A DNA stretch of 64,000 nucleotides from FEN-1297 sp046704255 (lineage in GTDB: Bacteria > Bacteroidota > Ignavibacteria > Ignavibacteriales > Ignavibacteriaceae). The stretch lies in NCBI GenBank assembly GCA_046704255.1, contig JBJKSH010000025.1, positions 1 through 64,000 of the forward strand, read 5' to 3'. The translations under genes were made by a program, and so were the position numbers. Below the pieces are notes generated by a model that saw only the letters and a program-made list of their open reading frames with translations, made no database searches and was not told the origin of the DNA. Shown here piece after piece: positions 17,095-26,585 of the stretch (its first letter is position 1; each line of letters begins with the position of its first letter).

Positions 17095-18369
17095 ATGGAT
17101 ATCGAATCAGGTTTAGAATTTTTATTTTCTCTACATTTGTTCGGAGTGAAACTGGGGCTGGATAATATACGGGGTTTCTTAAATAAACTGGATAACCCGC
17201 AGGATAAAATTAAAGTTATTCATGTTGCAGGCACAAACGGAAAAGGTAGTACTGCTTCTTTTATTGCAAGCATTTTAATGGAAACGGGATACAGGACAGG
17301 GCTTTATACATCGCCGCATTTTGTAAAGTTTAATGAAAGAATAAGAACTAACAAAGTGCAAATTAATGATGATTATATTGCAGATTTTGTTAATACAAAT
17401 ACGGATTATATAAAACAAAACGGGCTTACTTTTTTTGAAGTGACAACTGCAATGGCATTTAAATATTTTTATGAAATTAACGTCGACTATGCTGTTATGG
17501 AGGTAGGTTTGGGCGGCAGGTTAGATGCAACTAATGTTATTAAACCTGTTGCCTCGGTAATAACATCCATTAGCCTGGACCACACAAATATTCTGGGAGA
17601 TACTATTGAAAAGATTGCATCTGAAAAAGCTGCAATTATCAAAAACGATTCAAAAGTTTTTATTGGAAACCTTCCGGATGAAGCAGAAACAATAGTTGAA
17701 GAAAAATGCAAAGAAACCAACAGCGTTTTATACAAAGTTCAAGATTTTCTTAATGCTAAAGACGATACCATTGAACTTAATATTGAACATGTATCTAATC
17801 TTGAACTTGATGATCAATTAGTACCTCTTAAAGGCAATTATCAAAAATATAATGCAGCTCTTGCCGGTTTGGTAGTAACAAAATCGTTAGCAATGGGTAA
17901 CGTGGAATTAATCTCACGCGGAATAAAAAATGTAATTGAAAACACAGGATTACAGGGAAGATTTGAGTATTATTTAAATAACCCCGATATTATTTTTGAC
18001 TCGGCTCATAATCCTGATGGAATTAAAAACTTTACAAAAGAATTCGATAAAATAAAGAATAAATACGATAAAAAAGTTTTATTGTTCGGAGTAATGAAAG
18101 ATAAAGCAATCAAAGAAATGCTTTTATTGCTAAAATCTTTTTTTGATGAAATACATGTTACACAAATTAGCTACGAAAGATCCTGTACAATAGAGGAACT
18201 CCAGAGAATCTCGGTAGAATTGGGTTTAACTGTTTGGCCGGAGTATAATCCTTGTGAGTATGTAAAGAATTTTAGAAAACAAAAACCCTATAGCTGCCTC
18301 GTTGTTTTAGGCAGCATGTATCTTTTGGGAGAAATAAAAACATCAATACAAAACAATAAAATTGCTTGA
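17095..18369 (+). CDS. folC: Folylpolyglutamate synthase / dihydrofolate synthase
   Basis: This Mur-ligase-fold enzyme adds glutamate to folates, and often makes dihydrofolate from dihydropteroate. The P-loop is HVAGTNGKGSTASFIAS, and the family segments YTSPHFVKFNERIR, EVGLGGRLDATNV and IFDSAHNPDG are visible. The length is 424 residues. It sits 4 bp after pyrD. The rho promoter begins inside its last codons. Confidence 0.94.
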   Translation: MDIESGLEFLFSLHLFGVKLGLDNIRGFLNKLDNPQDKIKVIHVAGTNGKGSTASFIASILMETGYRTGLYTSPHFVKFNERIRTNKVQINDDYIADFVNTNTDYIKQNGLTFFEVTTAMAFKYFYEINVDYAVMEVGLGGRLDATNVIKPVASVITSISLDHTNILGDTIEKIASEKAAIIKNDSKVFIGNLPDEAETIVEEKCKETNSVLYKVQDFLNAKDDTIELNIEHVSNLELDDQLVPLKGNYQKYNAALAGLVVTKSLAMGNVELISRGIKNVIENTGLQGRFEYYLNNPDIIFDSAHNPDGIKNFTKEFDKIKNKYDKKVLLFGVMKDKAIKEMLLLLKSFFDEIHVTQISYERSCTIEELQRISVELGLTVWPEYNPCEYVKNFRKQKPYSCLVVLGSMYLLGEIKTSIQNNKIA

Positions 18370-18394
18370 CATTTTTTTTAAATAACGTTATGTT
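18366..18394 (+). promoter_or_regulatory. Sigma-70-like promoter for rho
   Basis: TTGACA (18366-18371) overlaps the folC stop codon. A 17-nt spacer leads to TATGTT (18389-18394). The -35 is perfect. Transcription from about 18401 would give a leader of about 155 nt before the rho ATG, consistent with the long attenuated leaders known for rho genes. Confidence 0.55.
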
Positions 18395-18556
18395 TCAGAT
18401 AAGCCGCTTGTTCCTATCAATTTTATATAATTTTTTGGGAAATTTTTTTGTTTTTATCTGGAAGGCATATCTGGAATTAAACCTTTAATAAAAATATTAT
18501 ATCTTTTTAATCAACTTAAATACAATAACTAAAAACAAATTATTAGGACCAATAAA

Positions 18557-19810
18557 ATGCCAATGGATATTTCTGAACTGAAATCGAAGAAGATCGTTGA
18601 GCTTAATGTTATAGCTAAAGATCTTGGTATTTCAGGTTACAGCGACCTGAGAAAGCAGGAGCTCATCTTTAAAATTCTCGAAGCTCAAACAGCAAAAGAC
18701 GGGCTTACATTTTCTAAAGGCGTACTGGAAGTTTTACCGGACGGATACGGTTTTTTACGTTCGTCAGATTACAACTACCTGCCTTCACCGGACGATATTT
18801 ACGTCTCACCGTCTCAAATAAAAAAATTCAGCTTACGAACAGGTGACTTTGTAAGCGGACAGGTAAGGCCACCTAAAGAAGGTGAAAGATTTTTTGCACT
18901 GCTGCGTGTAGAAGCCGTTAACGGGCTTGAGCCGGAAGGTATAAGAGAGCGTACTCTTTTTGATAACCTTGTACCGGTTTATCCTACAAGAAGGATTAAT
19001 CTTGAATCTGCCCCTGGTGAATACTCGATGAGAATTATGGATCTTCTATCGCCTATAGGCAAGGGACAAAGAGGATTAATCGTTTCTCCACCCAAAAGCG
19101 GTAAGACCATTCTGCTTCAAAAAATTGCCAATTCAATAACCAGGAACCACCCGGAAATAAAATTGATTATTTTATTAATTGACGAGCGCCCCGAAGAGGT
19201 TACGGATATGGAGCGGTCTGTTAAAGGTGAAGTAATAAGTTCCACTTTTGATGAGCCTGCTGAAAGGCATGTTCAGGTTGCGGATATGGTTATTGAAAAA
19301 GCAAAAAGACTTGTAGAAGCAAAAGAAGACGTTGTAATTCTTCTTGATAGTATTACAAGGCTTGCCAGGGCTCATAACATTGTTGTACCACACAGCGGAA
19401 GAATTCTTTCCGGAGGTGTTGATGCAAACGCACTTCATAAACCGAAAAGATTTTTCGGTGCTGCAAGAAATACCGAAGACGGCGGAAGCCTTACAATTAT
19501 TGCGACTGCTTTAATTGATACAGGAAGCCGAATGGATGACGTTATTTTTGAAGAGTTCAAAGGTACCGGTAATATGGAACTTGTTCTTAACCGCGATTTG
19601 AGCGATAGAAGAATTTTCCCTGCTATTGATGTTAACCGGTCTGGTACACGTAGAGAAGAACTGTTAATGAAAGAGGACGAACTGCAAAAGGTCTGGATTC
19701 TTAGAAAAATTCTCAGCGATTTTAATCCTGTAGAAGCCATGGACTTTCTGCTGGATAAAATTCGGGGTACAAAAAACAACAGAGAATTTATGAATAATAT
19801 GAACAGCTGA
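18557..19810 (+). CDS. rho: Transcription termination factor Rho
   Basis: Rho is a hexameric RNA helicase. The N-terminal Rho_N helix bundle (MDISELKSKKIVELNVIAKDLG), an RNA-binding cold-shock-like domain (GVLEVLPDGYGFLRSSDYNYLPSPDDIYVS) and a RecA-type ATPase (SPPKSGKTILLQ Walker A; ILLDSITRLARAHN Walker B; secondary-site GRILSGGVDANALHKPKRFFGAARN) are all present. At 417 residues it lacks the long N-terminal insertion of some Bacteroidota Rho proteins. A strong promoter with a long leader lies upstream. Confidence 0.97.
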   Translation: MPMDISELKSKKIVELNVIAKDLGISGYSDLRKQELIFKILEAQTAKDGLTFSKGVLEVLPDGYGFLRSSDYNYLPSPDDIYVSPSQIKKFSLRTGDFVSGQVRPPKEGERFFALLRVEAVNGLEPEGIRERTLFDNLVPVYPTRRINLESAPGEYSMRIMDLLSPIGKGQRGLIVSPPKSGKTILLQKIANSITRNHPEIKLIILLIDERPEEVTDMERSVKGEVISSTFDEPAERHVQVADMVIEKAKRLVEAKEDVVILLDSITRLARAHNIVVPHSGRILSGGVDANALHKPKRFFGAARNTEDGGSLTIIATALIDTGSRMDDVIFEEFKGTGNMELVLNRDLSDRRIFPAIDVNRSGTRREELLMKEDELQKVWILRKILSDFNPVEAMDFLLDKIRGTKNNREFMNNMNS

Positions 19811-20032
19811 TGAATTTTTAATCGAATAATTTCAACGGGCGATTCCGGGCAGGCATTTCACTAATAAAGTTTCCGTAATTGGTTATCTAATTTAATTTCA
19901 TTTTGGAACAGTATATAAAATGCTTTAGTGGAAATACTGTGTCTTAGCATTAACTAGAGTAAAAATTTCCGTTTAGCGGTATTCCAAAATATAATTTATA
20001 TTTGAAAAATTAATATTTGCAGTTATAGCCAA

Positions 20033-21331
20033 ATGAAAAAATTATATGCCGTTACTTTTATATTTATATTTTTTTTCTCAATAATTAATGTTGCATTGGC
20101 ACAAAGGCAGCACTCTGCTCCTAAACAAATGCAGCCTTCTTTTTTATTTTCGGAAATCCACCTGGTTCCACATGATTCAATTATTACCGTGTATTATTCT
20201 TTTAGAGTACCATACAACAGGTTTGTTTTCTTAAAAGCAGATAACGGTTATACGGCAGGGTACAGAATTACACTTGAGGTTTCCGATTCTTTATCCAGGT
20301 ATGTTACAAGGCAGACTGAAGATAAAGAAATTTCCACGGATAATTTTAGCGAAACTCTATCGCCGGATATATATTCCGGGGGAGCTTTAAAATTTACTGT
20401 TAAAGCTGGGGTTTATCATTTGCTCCCTATAATTACATGGATAAATTCAAACCGTGATATAAGGCTTCATCCGGTAACCGTGGATGCAGAAATGAAAAAC
20501 GATATTGGCTTTTTAACACCCATTGTTGTTGATGAAAACAAAATTAATTGCGAAGGCAAAAATTCATTTGAGCTCGCAAATTTTAATAACTTTATTCCGT
20601 TTACCGAAAATAGTTATGCTTTAATAATTCCAACTACGGATACTTCGCAGAAAAGTATTCGGGTAGTTATACGAAGCGGGAAGGATACTCTTTATAATAA
20701 AACCATAAGCAATTTTTTCGATGGCGGAATTTCAATTGAACAGTGTAAAGATAGGGTAATACTTAATTCCGGATCTTCTGCCGAATTTCAATTTAGAAAT
20801 TTTATTTTAAGTGATTTTAGCCAAAAGCTGCCGGAAGGTGCTTATGTAATTTATATTTACAAAAACAAACAAATAAAACCGGCAAAACATTTTCCGCTTA
20901 TGGTTTCCTGGATAAATAAACCTTATGCATTAAGAGATCCTAAAAAAGCAATTTCTTACCTGAAAGATTTTGAAAATTCCAAAACTGTGGATTCTTTGTT
21001 AGACACAAGTTCCCGTTTTTACGCAAAATCCTTGTTCGATTTTTGGAAGAGATATGATCCCACGCCGAAGACCGAATTTAATCCTTTAATGAATGAATTT
21101 TATTTAAGAATAGATTTTGCCGAAAAAAATTATTCAACTCTTTCCGGAATGAACGGTGCTTCAACAGACCGCGGTAAAATTTACATTAAATACGGTAAAC
21201 CGAAAAAAATTGAACGGACTTCAAACCGGTACGGTAAAATGGTGGAGAAATGGATTTACGAAAAACCTTTTAGGGTTTTCGAATTTGTTGAAAAAGACGG
21301 TACGGGAAATTATATTTTACAAAAAGACTGA
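20033..21331 (+). CDS. GWxTD-domain exported protein
   Basis: The protein has 432 residues and a signal peptide (LYAVTFIFIFFFSIINVALA, cleaved before QRQHS). The middle is beta-rich. The C-terminal region (about 340-432) matches the GWxTD domain found in Ignavibacteria, Gemmatimonadota and related phyla: DFAEKNYSTLSGMNGASTDRG, KIYIKYGKPKKIERTS and the final WIYEKPFRVFEFV. Here the G-W-x-T-D box reads NGASTD, a variation of the namesake. Function of the family is unknown to me. It overlaps pdxA by 1 bp and so begins a four-gene run. Confidence 0.8.
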   Translation: MKKLYAVTFIFIFFFSIINVALAQRQHSAPKQMQPSFLFSEIHLVPHDSIITVYYSFRVPYNRFVFLKADNGYTAGYRITLEVSDSLSRYVTRQTEDKEISTDNFSETLSPDIYSGGALKFTVKAGVYHLLPIITWINSNRDIRLHPVTVDAEMKNDIGFLTPIVVDENKINCEGKNSFELANFNNFIPFTENSYALIIPTTDTSQKSIRVVIRSGKDTLYNKTISNFFDGGISIEQCKDRVILNSGSSAEFQFRNFILSDFSQKLPEGAYVIYIYKNKQIKPAKHFPLMVSWINKPYALRDPKKAISYLKDFENSKTVDSLLDTSSRFYAKSLFDFWKRYDPTPKTEFNPLMNEFYLRIDFAEKNYSTLSGMNGASTDRGKIYIKYGKPKKIERTSNRYGKMVEKWIYEKPFRVFEFVEKDGTGNYILQKD

Positions 21332-22314
21332 TGAATAAATCTGTATTTACCTGCGGAGATATAAATGGAATTGGGCCGGAAATTGTAATTAAAACTCTTA
21401 ATCAATTTGCGGTTACTTCCAAAGACAAATTTGTTTTTATATGCCCCCAAAATGTTTTTAATATAACTTCGGAAATAGTAAAACCGTTGTTTGAATATCA
21501 TGTTTCAAAAGATGTTGATAAAATTAAAAAAAGCGGCGTAACAATTTTATCTTTGGGAAAAACCAAAATAGAAATCGGGAAACCAACTGTTCAGTCCGGC
21601 AAAGCCGCATTTGATTCGATTAAATATTCTTATCTGCTGGCCGAAAAAAAAATCTGCGATTCTATTATAACCGCACCTATTTCCAAAAGCGCAATACACA
21701 TGGCCGGAAAAAATTTCCCTGGCCATACTGAAATGTATGCCGCATGGTGTAAGGTTAAAAACTTTGTAATGGTGTTCCTTTCAAAAAAAATGAACGCAGC
21801 ATTGTTAACAATTCACGAACCGATAAAAAATATTCCCAAATTAATTTCAAAGGAAAAAATTAACGATAAAATTGATGTTGTTATAAAAACATTACAAAAT
21901 GATCTTAACATAAAATTACCAAAAGTAGCCGTGCTTGGCTTAAATCCGCACGCCGGTGAAAACGGGTTGATCGGAAAAGAAGAAATTCTTATTATCAAGC
22001 CTGTAATGGATGCGAGCAGATATTCGGAATTTTTATCCGGGCCTTTTTCTCCCGATGCTTTTTTTGCAAACCGTCTTTACAGGAAATATGATATGGTTAT
22101 AAGTATGTATCACGATCAGGCCCTTATTCCTTTCAAGCTGATAAACTTTGGAAGCGGTGTTAACTATACTGCCGGCCTGCCTGTTGTTCGTACTTCTCCC
22201 GACCACGGCACTGCATTTGATATTGCAGGCAAAGGTATGGCCGATGAATCGAGTATGGTTAAGGCATACCTTTATGCAAAAAAAATTGTTCTGAACAGAA
22301 GAAAAAATGAATAA
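21331..22314 (+). CDS. pdxA: 4-hydroxythreonine-4-phosphate dehydrogenase
   Basis: PdxA catalyses an NAD-dependent step of the deoxyxylulose-5-phosphate-dependent vitamin B6 pathway. Family segments are GDINGIGPEIVIKTL near the N-terminus, the metal-binding His in NFPGHTEMYA, in LNPHAGENGLIG, and in SMYHDQALIPFK, and the C-terminal RTSPDHGTAFDIAGKG. The length of 327 residues is normal. The ATG shares its A with the upstream stop, and the next gene overlaps by 8 bp. No pdxJ is visible in this window. Confidence 0.94.
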   Translation: MNKSVFTCGDINGIGPEIVIKTLNQFAVTSKDKFVFICPQNVFNITSEIVKPLFEYHVSKDVDKIKKSGVTILSLGKTKIEIGKPTVQSGKAAFDSIKYSYLLAEKKICDSIITAPISKSAIHMAGKNFPGHTEMYAAWCKVKNFVMVFLSKKMNAALLTIHEPIKNIPKLISKEKINDKIDVVIKTLQNDLNIKLPKVAVLGLNPHAGENGLIGKEEILIIKPVMDASRYSEFLSGPFSPDAFFANRLYRKYDMVISMYHDQALIPFKLINFGSGVNYTAGLPVVRTSPDHGTAFDIAGKGMADESSMVKAYLYAKKIVLNRRKNE

Positions 22315-23053
22315 AAATATCGAAACAGAAAATTACTTGAAGGTTTCATTAATTTATAATTATTTAATGAAAGGAATAGACTACGGTGCATGGGCAAATT
22401 ATTTAAACGGACTTGTTAAACCGGAATTAAAAAACAGTTCTAAGGTGCTTGAGCTTGCGGCAGGCAGCTGCAATCTTGCTAATAATTTTGTTAAATACTT
22501 TCCAAACCTGGTTGTAAGCGATTTATCATGGTATATGCTTAAAACCGATAGAAAAAATCAGATTCCGAAAGTCTGCTGCGATATGATTAAACTTCCTTTT
22601 AGAATCAAATTTAATTTAATCTATTTAACATTTGACAGCATTAATTATTTAACAAGCAAAAAAAAATTACTTGAACTGTTCAAACAAATTTCAACTCTTC
22701 TGGACGTTAACGGAATTTTTACTTTTGATGCAAGCCTAGAGAGAAACAGCCTTGTGCATATTAAACAGCCGGTTAGGGAAGGGGACTATTTGGGAATTCA
22801 CTTTAAACAAATAAGCGAATACAGGAAAGCGAGCAGAATTCATAAAAATATTTTTTCAATTATACACAATAATACTGCTTATACCGAAGTTCATAAGCAA
22901 AAAATATTTCGTTTCGAAACTTACTTTGAAATGCTGGAAATAGCTGGTTTGTATGTAAAAGAATGTTATGATACTTTTACAAGAAAAACCGGCAGCCCAA
23001 ATTCTGAGCGAGTTCAATTTATAACAAAGAGGAAAAGTAATGTTAAATTTTAG
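22307..23053 (+). CDS. Class I SAM-dependent methyltransferase
   Basis: This 248-residue protein has the Rossmann-type SAM motif LELAAGSCNLANNF (motif I), LVVSDLSWYML (motif II) and the FNLIYLTFDSINYL segment (motif III/IV region) before DVNGIFTFDASLE. The substrate cannot be read from sequence; small-molecule methylation is the usual role for this architecture. The gene overlaps pdxA by 8 bp and the ABC ATPase by 14 bp, so it is part of a coupled operon. Confidence 0.85.
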   Translation: MNKNIETENYLKVSLIYNYLMKGIDYGAWANYLNGLVKPELKNSSKVLELAAGSCNLANNFVKYFPNLVVSDLSWYMLKTDRKNQIPKVCCDMIKLPFRIKFNLIYLTFDSINYLTSKKKLLELFKQISTLLDVNGIFTFDASLERNSLVHIKQPVREGDYLGIHFKQISEYRKASRIHKNIFSIIHNNTAYTEVHKQKIFRFETYFEMLEIAGLYVKECYDTFTRKTGSPNSERVQFITKRKSNVKF

Positions 23054-23708
23054 TAATGTTTATTTCGGCTTTGCTAACCAGCCGGTATTTTCGGATTTAA
23101 ATTTATCCCTTGATGCCGGCGAGTTTTGTTTCCTTATAGGCAAGAGCGGTTCGGGAAAAAGCACTCTCCTTCAATTGGTTTATATGAACTTGCTGCCGGA
23201 ATCCGGTATTGTAACAGTTGCACAGTTTTCATCCAACAATATAAAACCGGGCAGCCTTCCTTTATTAAGAAGAAAACTGGGAATAGTGTTCCAGGATTTT
23301 AAATTGTTTAAAGATAGAAATATATATGAGAATATTTCATTTGTACTTGAATCTACAAATACACCGCGAAAAGAAATTAAAAGGAAAGTTAATAATGCTT
23401 TAACCGATGTGGGTTTAATTCACAGGCGTAAAAGTATGCCGGATGAACTATCCGGCGGTGAAAAGCAGAGGATAGCAATTGCCAGGGCAATTGTAAACGA
23501 ACCAATATTAATTCTTGCTGATGAACCAACAGGTAACCTGGATCCCGAAACCTCCTTTGAAATTCTTAATCTGCTGGTAAATATAAATTCCAGAGGTACT
23601 GCCGTAATTTTTGCTACACACAATTACGAACTTGTTAAAAAACATAATGCAAAAATTTATAAGCTGGAAGACGGCAGAGCATTGAAAGCAGTTATAAAAC
23701 AAAAGTAA
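23040..23708 (+). CDS. ftsE: FtsE-like ABC transporter ATP-binding protein
   Basis: This 222-residue ATPase has Walker A (IGKSGSGKSTLLQLVYM), Q-loop (GIVFQDFKLFKDRNIYENISFVLE), ABC signature (DELSGGEKQRIAIARA), Walker B (PILILADEPTGNLDPET) and switch His (FATHNYEL). The Q-loop region strongly resembles FtsE, which with FtsX controls septal peptidoglycan hydrolases. No ftsX follows: the next gene is on the other strand. The partner must be elsewhere, or the assignment is only to the FtsE/LolD-like group. Confidence 0.82.
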   Translation: MLNFSNVYFGFANQPVFSDLNLSLDAGEFCFLIGKSGSGKSTLLQLVYMNLLPESGIVTVAQFSSNNIKPGSLPLLRRKLGIVFQDFKLFKDRNIYENISFVLESTNTPRKEIKRKVNNALTDVGLIHRRKSMPDELSGGEKQRIAIARAIVNEPILILADEPTGNLDPETSFEILNLLVNINSRGTAVIFATHNYELVKKHNAKIYKLEDGRALKAVIKQK

Positions 23709-23743
23709 ATAAAAACAGCATTAAGGCACTGATTATAATTTAT

Positions 23744-23804
23744 GATTGAATAACTGAATGTATGGATGAATTGTATTTACATTCATACATACATTCAATC
23801 AATC
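23744..23804. terminator. Hairpin between convergent ftsE and adk, built of period-4 repeats
   Basis: TGAATGTATGGATGAAT (23755-23771) pairs with ATTCATACATACATTCA (23781-23797) with one mismatch and a 9-nt loop. The right arm is a run of near-identical tetramers (ATTC ATAC ATAC ATTC AATC AATC). No U-tract follows on either strand, so intrinsic termination is uncertain despite the convergent position. Confidence 0.5.
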
Positions 23805-24452
23805 GGAATGTACTTTTAATGCCGATAAAATATTTCCAGTTACTTCTTCAACAGGAGCACCACCATTTATAGTAGTAACTTTGTTTTGCTTTGCATAGTA
23901 TTCCAGAACAGGTTCGGTATTATTTTTATAAACTTCCATTCTATGGCGAATAACTTTTTCCGTATCATCATCCCGCTGGTAAAAACTTTTTTTGGAACCG
24001 CAAACCGGGCAGGATTCCTTATCTTTTATGTCCGATAAACTAAAAATATTATGACAAACTTTACAAGCTCTGCGATTTGTTAATCTTCTTATAAGTTCTT
24101 CTTCATCTGCGGTAATGGAAAGAAGGATGAAGTCATCAATATTAAGTTCCTTGAAAATACCGTCCAAAGAAATTGCTTGTGCAATGCTTCTTGGGTAACC
24201 ATCCAGAATAAAACCTGTTTTGCATTCAGGTTTAAGCAGGGTATCTTTAATAATTCCAATCATAATTTCATCGGATACAAGATTGCCTTTGTCCATTGCT
24301 TTTTTGGCTTCAATTCCTAACGGCGTTTCATCCTTTACGGCGCAGCGTAAAATGTCACCGGTAGAGAAATGAGGAATTTTTAGTTCGGATGATATTATTT
24401 TGGCTTGAGTTCCCTTGCCGACCCCGGGAGAACCAAATAAAATAATTCGCAT
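23799..24452 (-). CDS. adk: Adenylate kinase (zinc-LID type)
   Basis: Adk interconverts AMP, ADP and ATP. The start at 24452 (MRIILFGSPGVGKGTQAK) is chosen because AAGGAG lies 7 nt upstream; the frame is open 17 codons further but that part is not kinase-like. The P-loop is GSPGVGKGTQ, the AMP-binding helix ends in HFSTGDILR, and DGYPRSIAQ is present. The LID domain carries four cysteines (CKVCHNIFS and CPVCGSKKS), so it is of the zinc-binding long type. The length is 217 residues. Confidence 0.95.
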   Translation of the reverse strand: MRIILFGSPGVGKGTQAKIISSELKIPHFSTGDILRCAVKDETPLGIEAKKAMDKGNLVSDEIMIGIIKDTLLKPECKTGFILDGYPRSIAQAISLDGIFKELNIDDFILLSITADEEELIRRLTNRRACKVCHNIFSLSDIKDKESCPVCGSKKSFYQRDDDTEKVIRHRMEVYKNNTEPVLEYYAKQNKVTTINGGAPVEEVTGNILSALKVHSD

Positions 24453-24534
24453 CAAATTCTCCTTTTTTGAATGCAACATATTATTATTAAAAGTTTTAAT
24501 CAAGATGAATTATATGCATGTATCCGAATGTGTT

Positions 24535-25023
24535 TTAATTCCGGTTAATAGATGGAAAATCTTTATTCCTAATTTTATTGAAAAATTTTTTCAGCATTTC
24601 TTCGCTTTCTAATGCATATATACCCGAAAACAAATTTATTTTATGATTGTATTTACCTTCTTCGGCAAGATTGTAAACAGATCCGCAGGCCCCGAATTTT
24701 GCATCGAAAGTTGAAAAGAAAATATTTTTTATACGTGAGGCCAGCAAAGCTCCCGTACACATTATGCAAGGCTCAAGTGTAACATAAATATCGCATTCGT
24801 TAAGCCGCCAGTTTTCCAAATGGTTTGCCGCTGCGGTTATTGCAATCATTTCCGCATGTGCGGTGGGATCATGAAGTCTTTCAACCTGGTTGTAGCCGCG
24901 TCCTATAATTTTATTCTTATGGACAATTACAGCACCAACGGGAACTTCATTTTCTTCAATTGCATTTTCTGCTTCCTGCAAGGCCGCAAACATAAACTTG
25001 TATGTATCTTCGGAAAAAATCAA
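24535..25023 (-). CDS. tadA: tRNA-specific adenosine deaminase
   Basis: TadA converts A34 of tRNA-Arg(ACG) to inosine. The zinc site is complete: the HAEM motif with catalytic Glu (TAHAEMIAI) and PCIMC (TLEPCIMCTGALLASRI). The length of 162 residues is normal. The start is a TTG at 25023, since the first in-frame ATG (in KFMFAALQEA) would cut the conserved first helix; no clear Shine-Dalgarno is seen. A likely substrate, tRNA-Arg(ACG), is encoded in this window at 28790-28863. Confidence 0.93.
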   Translation of the reverse strand: MIFSEDTYKFMFAALQEAENAIEENEVPVGAVIVHKNKIIGRGYNQVERLHDPTAHAEMIAITAAANHLENWRLNECDIYVTLEPCIMCTGALLASRIKNIFFSTFDAKFGACGSVYNLAEEGKYNHKINLFSGIYALESEEMLKKFFNKIRNKDFPSINRN

Positions 25024-25057
25024 TTAGAGATTCGAAATTAAAAATTCAAAATTTTTT
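25023..25057. repeat. Degenerate heptad tandem repeat next to tadA
   Basis: ATT recurs exactly every 7 bp at 25023, 25030, 25037, 25044 and 25051, giving units ATTAGAG, ATTCGAA, ATTAAAA, ATTCAAA and ATTTTTT. The run abuts the tadA start codon. It resembles the heptad blocks at 61087-61183 and 52846-52913. Confidence 0.55.
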
Positions 25058-25164
25058 TAATAGAGTAATATCAACCAATGCACGGCCAAAATATAAGAAC
25101 TTACCATCCGGGAAACAAAAAATCTATATTTTATATTGGGCTTAGCAACAACTTTTAATGATGG

Positions 25165-26373
25165 TTATTTAAGTATCATAAGTTTTTTTACTGCCTGAAA
25201 TCCGTTTGCTTCCAAACGATAGATGTAAATACCGCTCGGCAAATTTGATGCATGGAATTCGACATTGTATATGCCGGCAGGTTCAAATTTATTAACCAGT
25301 GTTACAACTTTCCGGCCAAGAATATCATAAACTTGCAGTAATACATTACCGGAATTTGGAATTTCATATCCGATATTTGATGCCGGATTAAACGGATTGG
25401 GATAATTTTGTTCAAGCATAAAAGTTAACGGGCTGTTTTCAGAAAAAGAAACATTGGTAACAACTTGTGAAAGAGGTCGATTCCATATTCCCGAACCCAT
25501 TCCCCAGGTACCTGCAATAAAATTTTCACCGCTAATTGTAAGAGAGGTTACATATTTTATACCGTCACTTATATCTGACCAGTCTTTAAAGGTTAATGAT
25601 GAGCGAAATATACATTTATCATAACTAACAGAACCGTAAAAGATATTGTTTTTAGCAAAGGCAAACGAACTAATAGTTGTAAGAGTATCATTAACAAGTA
25701 TCCAACTAGCCCCATCGTCGGTAGAAACAAAAATACCTTTACTTGTTCCGGCAAATATATTGCTATTGTTAACTGCAAGTCGAAAAACTTCTGTTTTATC
25801 GGGTCCATTATTAATAGGAGTCCACGTTTCGTTTGTACTGTCATAAACATAAACCCCATTCTGTGTACCGGCGAGAACACAATTACCGCACGAAACCAAT
25901 GTATTGGTTTCCTTATTTGATAAACCATCACTAAAATTATTCCAATTCTCTCCGCTTTCAGTAGAGATAAAAACCCCGACCGGAGTTCCGACAAAAATTT
26001 TCCCGCTGTAAGTGATAATGGAACTTAAACTATTAGCAGTAATCCCGCTTCCAATAGATTTCCAGTTGTCTCCATTGTCACTCGATCTGTACACCTTACC
26101 AAAGTCCGTTGCTGCATAAAGGAAATTACTATCAAAAGCCAAATCATTTGTGCGCCTGTAACCTAAACCGGAATTTTTAACTGTCCAATGTAAACCGTTA
26201 TCAGTAGATAAAAATATACTATTATTAGTGGCTGCAAAAAGGTTTCCTTTATAATGAACAAAATTAAGAACGGTATCTGAAACGCTTAAATCATTATGTA
26301 CCCACTGAGCTCTAACAGTTGCGGTAAAGAAGGAAATTATTAGGAGATATTTTAGAAAGAAAAATTTGCTCAT
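25165..26373 (-). CDS. T9SS-exported beta-propeller protein (YCF48/sialidase-like repeats)
   Basis: A signal peptide (LKYLLIISFFTATVRA, before QWVHND) is followed by at least five repeats of the photosynthesis-assembly/sialidase style, such as LFAATNNSIFLSTDNGLHW, YAATDFGKVYRSSDNGDNW, FVGTPVGVFISTESGENW and FAGTSKGIFVSTDDGASW. The last 80 residues form a type A T9SS sorting domain (EQNYPNPFNPAS, VYDILGRKV, IYIYRLEANGF). It is therefore secreted or surface-attached. The role is unknown. There is no operon partner: 141 bp separate it from tadA. Confidence 0.88.
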   Translation of the reverse strand: MSKFFFLKYLLIISFFTATVRAQWVHNDLSVSDTVLNFVHYKGNLFAATNNSIFLSTDNGLHWTVKNSGLGYRRTNDLAFDSNFLYAATDFGKVYRSSDNGDNWKSIGSGITANSLSSIITYSGKIFVGTPVGVFISTESGENWNNFSDGLSNKETNTLVSCGNCVLAGTQNGVYVYDSTNETWTPINNGPDKTEVFRLAVNNSNIFAGTSKGIFVSTDDGASWILVNDTLTTISSFAFAKNNIFYGSVSYDKCIFRSSLTFKDWSDISDGIKYVTSLTISGENFIAGTWGMGSGIWNRPLSQVVTNVSFSENSPLTFMLEQNYPNPFNPASNIGYEIPNSGNVLLQVYDILGRKVVTLVNKFEPAGIYNVEFHASNLPSGIYIYRLEANGFQAVKKLMILK

Positions 26374-26585
26374 GTTTTATTCACCTGAAAATCAATAACA
26401 ATTATATTTTCGTATAATAATTATTTTTGTGAAAATTACAACTTGCCCCTCTTAAATCTATTGCGTCTACTAAGATATTTAAAGGTAATTTAACAATAAT
26501 TATAACTATTGGAAGGTCATTTTTAATTCCGGTGCTGCTTTAAGTAATTTTTAAAGTTGAATTTCTAATTATTAATTAAACTGGG

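Noticed and set aside
25593..25994. 133-codon minus-strand open frame within the propeller gene
   Set aside because: It overlaps the repeats of a clear exported protein in another frame; no start site or family.
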